Source: an uncultured Bacteroidales bacterium (lineage in GTDB: Bacteria; Bacteroidota; Bacteroidia; Bacteroidales; WCHB1-69). From it: a stretch of 64,000 nt of DNA. This document shows, piece after piece, positions 61,079-64,000 of the stretch (its first letter is position 1; each line of letters opens with the position of its first letter). The stretch covers positions 71,570-135,569 of the forward strand of contig CAMVOL010000001.1 of the NCBI GenBank assembly GCA_947169105.1. The letters are read 5' to 3'. Position numbers and translations under genes: made by a program. The notes under the pieces were generated by a model that worked only from the letters and a program-made list of their open reading frames with translations, was not told where the DNA came from and made no database searches.

Positions 61079-62296
61079 TTACGGTAAGTACAAATTTGCA
61101 TCGCCATAGCTGAGAAACCGGTAATTTTCGTCCAAAGCATGGCGGTACAATTTGTGCCATTCATTCCCCAGATAGGCGGATACTAACAGCAGCAACGTGC
61201 TTTTCGGCTGGTGGAAATTGGTGATGATACCCTTCATCATCTTGAAACGGTACGACGGCGCAATCATCAGCTGCGTGGAAGCAGTGATGTATTCCAAATC
61301 ATTGTTCTCAAGATAGTTATAAATCGACTGTAACGACTCCTCCGCCGCCATTCCGGCAATGCGGGCATCTTCGTAGTATTCCCACTGCTGCACGTGGAAG
61401 GGATTAGACAGCCCCAGTTTCAACTTGGCCCCAATGATGAAGATAGACTCCAAACTGCGGGTCACCGTGGTGCCGACACAGATGATTTTCTTGTCAATAT
61501 TCTGTAAAAGATGATGGATCAGCTCCTTGTGGATGACAATCTGCTCATCATGCATAAAATGCTCGCCGATACTGTCGGCCGTCACGGGCTTGAACGTACC
61601 CGCCCCAACGTGCAGGGTGACATACTCGCACGCAATACCCTGCTCCTTAATGCGTTGCATCAACGGTTTGGAAAAATGGAGTCCTGCCGTCGGCGCGGCG
61701 ACGGAACCGTCGTAATGGGCATAGACGGTCTGATAGCGAACCTCATCCGCCTTTTCGGCCGTACGTTTGATGTAGGGCGGCAGCGGCATTTTGCCGTACG
61801 CTTCTACCCATTCGGCGAAGGAAACTGGCTCATTCCAAGAGAAATGCACCAAAAAGGCATTTTCCACCGGCTCGCCCTTTTCCGCCGTAACCGTCACTTC
61901 CGTCTCCCCGACAGGAACAGAAAAGGTAATCGGGTGCTTGAACCGCTTGGCATTCCCGATAAAGCACTTCCACGTGACAGTACCTGTTTCGGCCAACGCC
62001 TGCGTCAGCTCGGAAGTGGGCAAAACCGGTTCCAAGCAGAAAATCTCAATGGAGGCCCCCGTCGGATTCTGCACTAACAAACGGGCGTGAATCACTCGGG
62101 AATCATTGAAAACCAGCATCATATCCGAATCCAAAAATTCGGGAAGCCGGTCAAATGTGCTGTCGGTAATGGTATCGGTACTTTTTTTATATACCAGCAA
62201 TTTGGAGGAATCGCGGACATCTTTCGGGAAGAAGGCGATACGCTCGTTGGGCAAATCGTAGTTAAAGTCCTCTATTCGAATCTCTTTGGGGCTCAT
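61079..62296 (-). CDS. queA: tRNA preQ1(34) S-adenosylmethionine ribosyltransferase-isomerase QueA
   Basis: 405 aa. Transfers the ribosyl part of SAM to preQ1 in tRNA wobble position 34, giving epoxyqueuosine. Family signatures: YDLPNERIAFFP, MLVFNDSRVIHARL, VAAPTAGLHFSKPLM and VTLHVGAGTFKPV. About 50 residues longer than E. coli QueA, with insertions after the N-terminal third, as in Bacteroidota. Its start overlaps the stop of the hydrogenase-like gene (ATGA), so it is probably the last gene of that operon. Confidence 0.95.
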   Translation of the reverse strand: MSPKEIRIEDFNYDLPNERIAFFPKDVRDSSKLLVYKKSTDTITDSTFDRLPEFLDSDMMLVFNDSRVIHARLLVQNPTGASIEIFCLEPVLPTSELTQALAETGTVTWKCFIGNAKRFKHPITFSVPVGETEVTVTAEKGEPVENAFLVHFSWNEPVSFAEWVEAYGKMPLPPYIKRTAEKADEVRYQTVYAHYDGSVAAPTAGLHFSKPLMQRIKEQGIACEYVTLHVGAGTFKPVTADSIGEHFMHDEQIVIHKELIHHLLQNIDKKIICVGTTVTRSLESIFIIGAKLKLGLSNPFHVQQWEYYEDARIAGMAAEESLQSIYNYLENNDLEYITASTQLMIAPSYRFKMMKGIITNFHQPKSTLLLLVSAYLGNEWHKLYRHALDENYRFLSYGDANLYLP

Positions 62297-63660
62297 TCCA
62301 GATCCAGATGCTTAATGGAATTCTTGTCGAGTTTGATCTCACCCCAAATCTGTTTGGTGATCTTAAGTGCCTCTTGGGGAGTGAGTTTGTCGGTCTGTTC
62401 GAGGATACGCTGCACAAAGACACACTGGCGGATATCGGCCTTGTCGTTGACCACGGCTTCGGCCAGCGCCTTGCAGGTCTGGTAGCCGCAGATACGGCAA
62501 TCCACCTTCGGGAGGTCATTGGTGATTTCAAACACCTTCTTCATCTTTCGCATGGCAATGGCGACATTGTCGTCCAGCTTGTCCATTGAGCGCGGCTGCA
62601 CCTCGCCCACCGTCATATTTTCACGAAGATACTCCTTGAAATTCAATAGGTTATTTTCATCGGGAGTGATATCGTTGGTGTGCTGTTCAGCGCGTTTCTT
62701 CTGCCGTTCCGCAATAAGGAAGCGGTTGCCGGCACATAGGATGCCACCGGCGCAGCTCTCGTCGCAGGCGCGGAGTTCGAGGAAGTCGATGTCGTCAATA
62801 TCCTCGTTTTCCAATTTCTCGAGGAAGTCAGAAACGTTGTGTACCTCATCGATGGCGAGGTTGCGTCCGACGGGCACGTCACGGACTTCGCCGCCCGTCA
62901 GCGACCAGTAGAGGCTGTTCTGGGAAATTGGGTGGAAGTCGAACTCATCCTCACGCAACGTGTAAAGCCCCTGTTTGATAACACGGAACACCTTGTTATA
63001 CAGGTAGTTCATATTGATAACGCCATCCACGATGGACTTATCTTCACCGACGGGACTTTTCACGGCGGCGATTTTGGCGGCGCAGGGGGCGACATAGAAG
63101 ATGCCGATATCCTCGGGTGCGTTGCCGCGTTCCACCAAAACCTTGCGGATATAAGTAGCCGTCATGTCCAACGGCGGCTTGGTGAGCAGCAGGTTCGGCA
63201 CGAGCGACGGAAATTTTACCTGGATAAGGCGCACGATGGCGGGGCAGAACGTGGAGATGATGGGGCCGTCGTGGGGTTCCTGAATGCGCTCGTTGATGAC
63301 CTCCTTCAGCACGTCCACGCTCTTTTCAACTTCGTAAACGTATTTGAAACCAAGATGATAGATGGCGGAGAGGATGGCGCGTTGGCTTACCTTTTCCGGA
63401 AATTGTGCGCTGAAAATGGAGGGAATCAGGATGACGGGACACTTGAAATTGTAGATGGTCTCGAAGTCGTCCTGTTCGATATAGATGGCATTCATCGGGC
63501 ATGTCAGGTAGCACATGCCGCAGTCGATGCACCGGTTGGGATCGAGGATGGGGTGTCCGTCCTCCACGTGGATGGCGCAAACAGGGCAGACGCTGGTGCA
63601 GTGCGAGCAGCCGATGCAAAGGTCGTGCTTGAACTTCAGTGCGTGGTGGATGTATTCCAT
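62293..63660 (-). CDS. [FeFe]-hydrogenase-like iron-sulfur protein with H-cluster-type motifs (HydS/sensory-type)
   Basis: 455 aa. Two N-terminal 4Fe-4S motifs (CIGCSHCTSVCPVC, CIDCGMCYLTCPMN) precede a [FeFe]-hydrogenase large-subunit domain. Variant H-cluster loops are STFCPAIVRL (L1), VAPCAAKIAAV (L2) and ELRACDESCAGG (L3). A C-terminal RnfB-like Fe-S motif (CRICGYQTCKALAEAV... CVF) follows. The loops differ from catalytic HydA (TSCCPxW, MPCxxKKxE), so this is more like the sensory group C than a producer of H2. The upstream gene is an RsbW-type ATPase, a common partner in Bacteroidota. Confidence 0.88.
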   Translation of the reverse strand: MEYIHHALKFKHDLCIGCSHCTSVCPVCAIHVEDGHPILDPNRCIDCGMCYLTCPMNAIYIEQDDFETIYNFKCPVILIPSIFSAQFPEKVSQRAILSAIYHLGFKYVYEVEKSVDVLKEVINERIQEPHDGPIISTFCPAIVRLIQVKFPSLVPNLLLTKPPLDMTATYIRKVLVERGNAPEDIGIFYVAPCAAKIAAVKSPVGEDKSIVDGVINMNYLYNKVFRVIKQGLYTLREDEFDFHPISQNSLYWSLTGGEVRDVPVGRNLAIDEVHNVSDFLEKLENEDIDDIDFLELRACDESCAGGILCAGNRFLIAERQKKRAEQHTNDITPDENNLLNFKEYLRENMTVGEVQPRSMDKLDDNVAIAMRKMKKVFEITNDLPKVDCRICGYQTCKALAEAVVNDKADIRQCVFVQRILEQTDKLTPQEALKITKQIWGEIKLDKNSIKHLDLE

Positions 63661-63663
63661 AGC

Positions 63664-64000
63664 TTAAAAATAGTTGATGATTTCGACAGTGGTGCCTTTG
63701 CCCACAACGGAGGTGACGTTCAGTTTGTCGGCGTTGCTTTGCATATTGGGGAGTCCCATACCTGCGCCGAAGCCCATTTCGCGCACTTGCGGCGAAGCGG
63801 TGGAGTAGCCTTTCTGCATAGCTTTGGCAATGTCGGGGATGCCGGGACCTTCGTCCACGAGCTTGATGCAGACGTGGTCTTCCTCCAAATCGACGTAAAT
63901 CACGCCGCGGTAGGCGTGGGCCACGATGTTGACTTCGGCTTCGTACAGCGCGACGACGGTGCGCTTCACGATGCCCATATCGACACCCAACTGTTTCATC
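63664..64000 (-). CDS. RsbW-like anti-sigma/histidine kinase-type ATPase, N-terminus beyond window edge
   Basis: At least 111 aa. HATPase_c motifs: VVALYEAEVNIVAHAY (N box), DEGPGIPD (G1) and GFGAGMGLPNMQSNAD (G2), then GKGTTVEI. Full RsbW-type proteins are ~135-145 aa, so the beginning is probably outside the window; the ATG at 63999 is likely internal. Lies 3 bp before the hydrogenase-like gene, apparently one operon with queA. Confidence 0.85.
   Translation of the reverse strand, partial: MKQLGVDMGIVKRTVVALYEAEVNIVAHAYRGVIYVDLEEDHVCIKLVDEGPGIPDIAKAMQKGYSTASPQVREMGFGAGMGLPNMQSNADKLNVTSVVGKGTTVEIINYF

Overview
The window looks like a Bacteroidales (Bacteroidota) chromosome. Three things point there: the recurrent TAnnTTTG (-7) promoter box in front of most transcription units, several secreted proteins ending in a type IX secretion (T9SS) 'YPNP...G.Y.v.v' sorting domain, and phylum-typical gene neighbourhoods (rsfS-ftsH-LUD-cdsA, ftsQ-ftsA-ftsZ, rpsF-rpsR-rplI). 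No tRNA or rRNA genes were seen. The sequence starts inside a fused NfnAB/SudBA-type oxidoreductase and ends inside an RsbW-like ATPase that sits beside an H-cluster-type iron-sulfur protein.

Layout. 1-11 kb: redox fusion, an 1809-aa secreted beta-helix/InlB-repeat/FISUMP protein, a coiled-coil PD-(D/E)XK-like protein, a chromate transporter pair and a CNNM/CBS protein. 11-16 kb: preQ0/queuosine genes queC-queD-queE, then an AT-rich accessory patch (DUF2075 ATPase, TSCPD protein, internally deleted AlbA_2 protein). 16-21.4 kb: YqaE, a lipoprotein, NUDIX, TrmO, S20, a FemAB-like acyltransferase, upp and tlyA. 21.4-22.6 kb: relic of a type II-C CRISPR-Cas locus followed by a Bro-N gene. 22.6-41.7 kb, all on the minus strand: MBOAT, a secreted papain-like protease, a small T9SS protein, a SAM hydrolase-like protein, a serine hydrolase and a 3.6-kaa HYR/SprB-repeat protein. 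42-52 kb: cdsA, LUD, ftsH, rsfS; a secreted trypsin-like protease and a WbqC protein; ftsZ, ftsA, ftsQ. 52.8-64 kb: ribosomal proteins S6, S18 and L9, a T9SS protein, NifU, YchF, rpoN, tcdA, ybaK, nadE, queA and the hydrogenase-like pair.

The most interesting locus is 21378-21720. The plus strand carries only the first 40 codons of a cas9 (RuvC-I motif LDLGTNSIGWAMV). Divergently on the minus strand, behind its own TACTTTTG promoter box, lies what reads as a complete tracrRNA: an anti-repeat, a CACAA/TTGTG stem-loop and a terminator hairpin with a T tract. The rest of cas9, cas1, cas2 and the array are absent, replaced by a Bro-N gene. This is an orphaned tracrRNA with a truncated cas9 rather than a working system.

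Other structure not explained by genes: a 33-bp palindrome and the 3' stub of an ATPase gene upstream of nadE; an inverted pair of hairpin repeats at 18.25-18.39 kb whose inner stems differ by compensatory changes; two stacked hairpin units in the leader of the 7775 gene; and a family of short-period, AT-rich tandem repeats that recurs in many intergenic gaps. Translation starts were trimmed where the promoter position, family N-terminus or signal peptide argued against the longest ORF.
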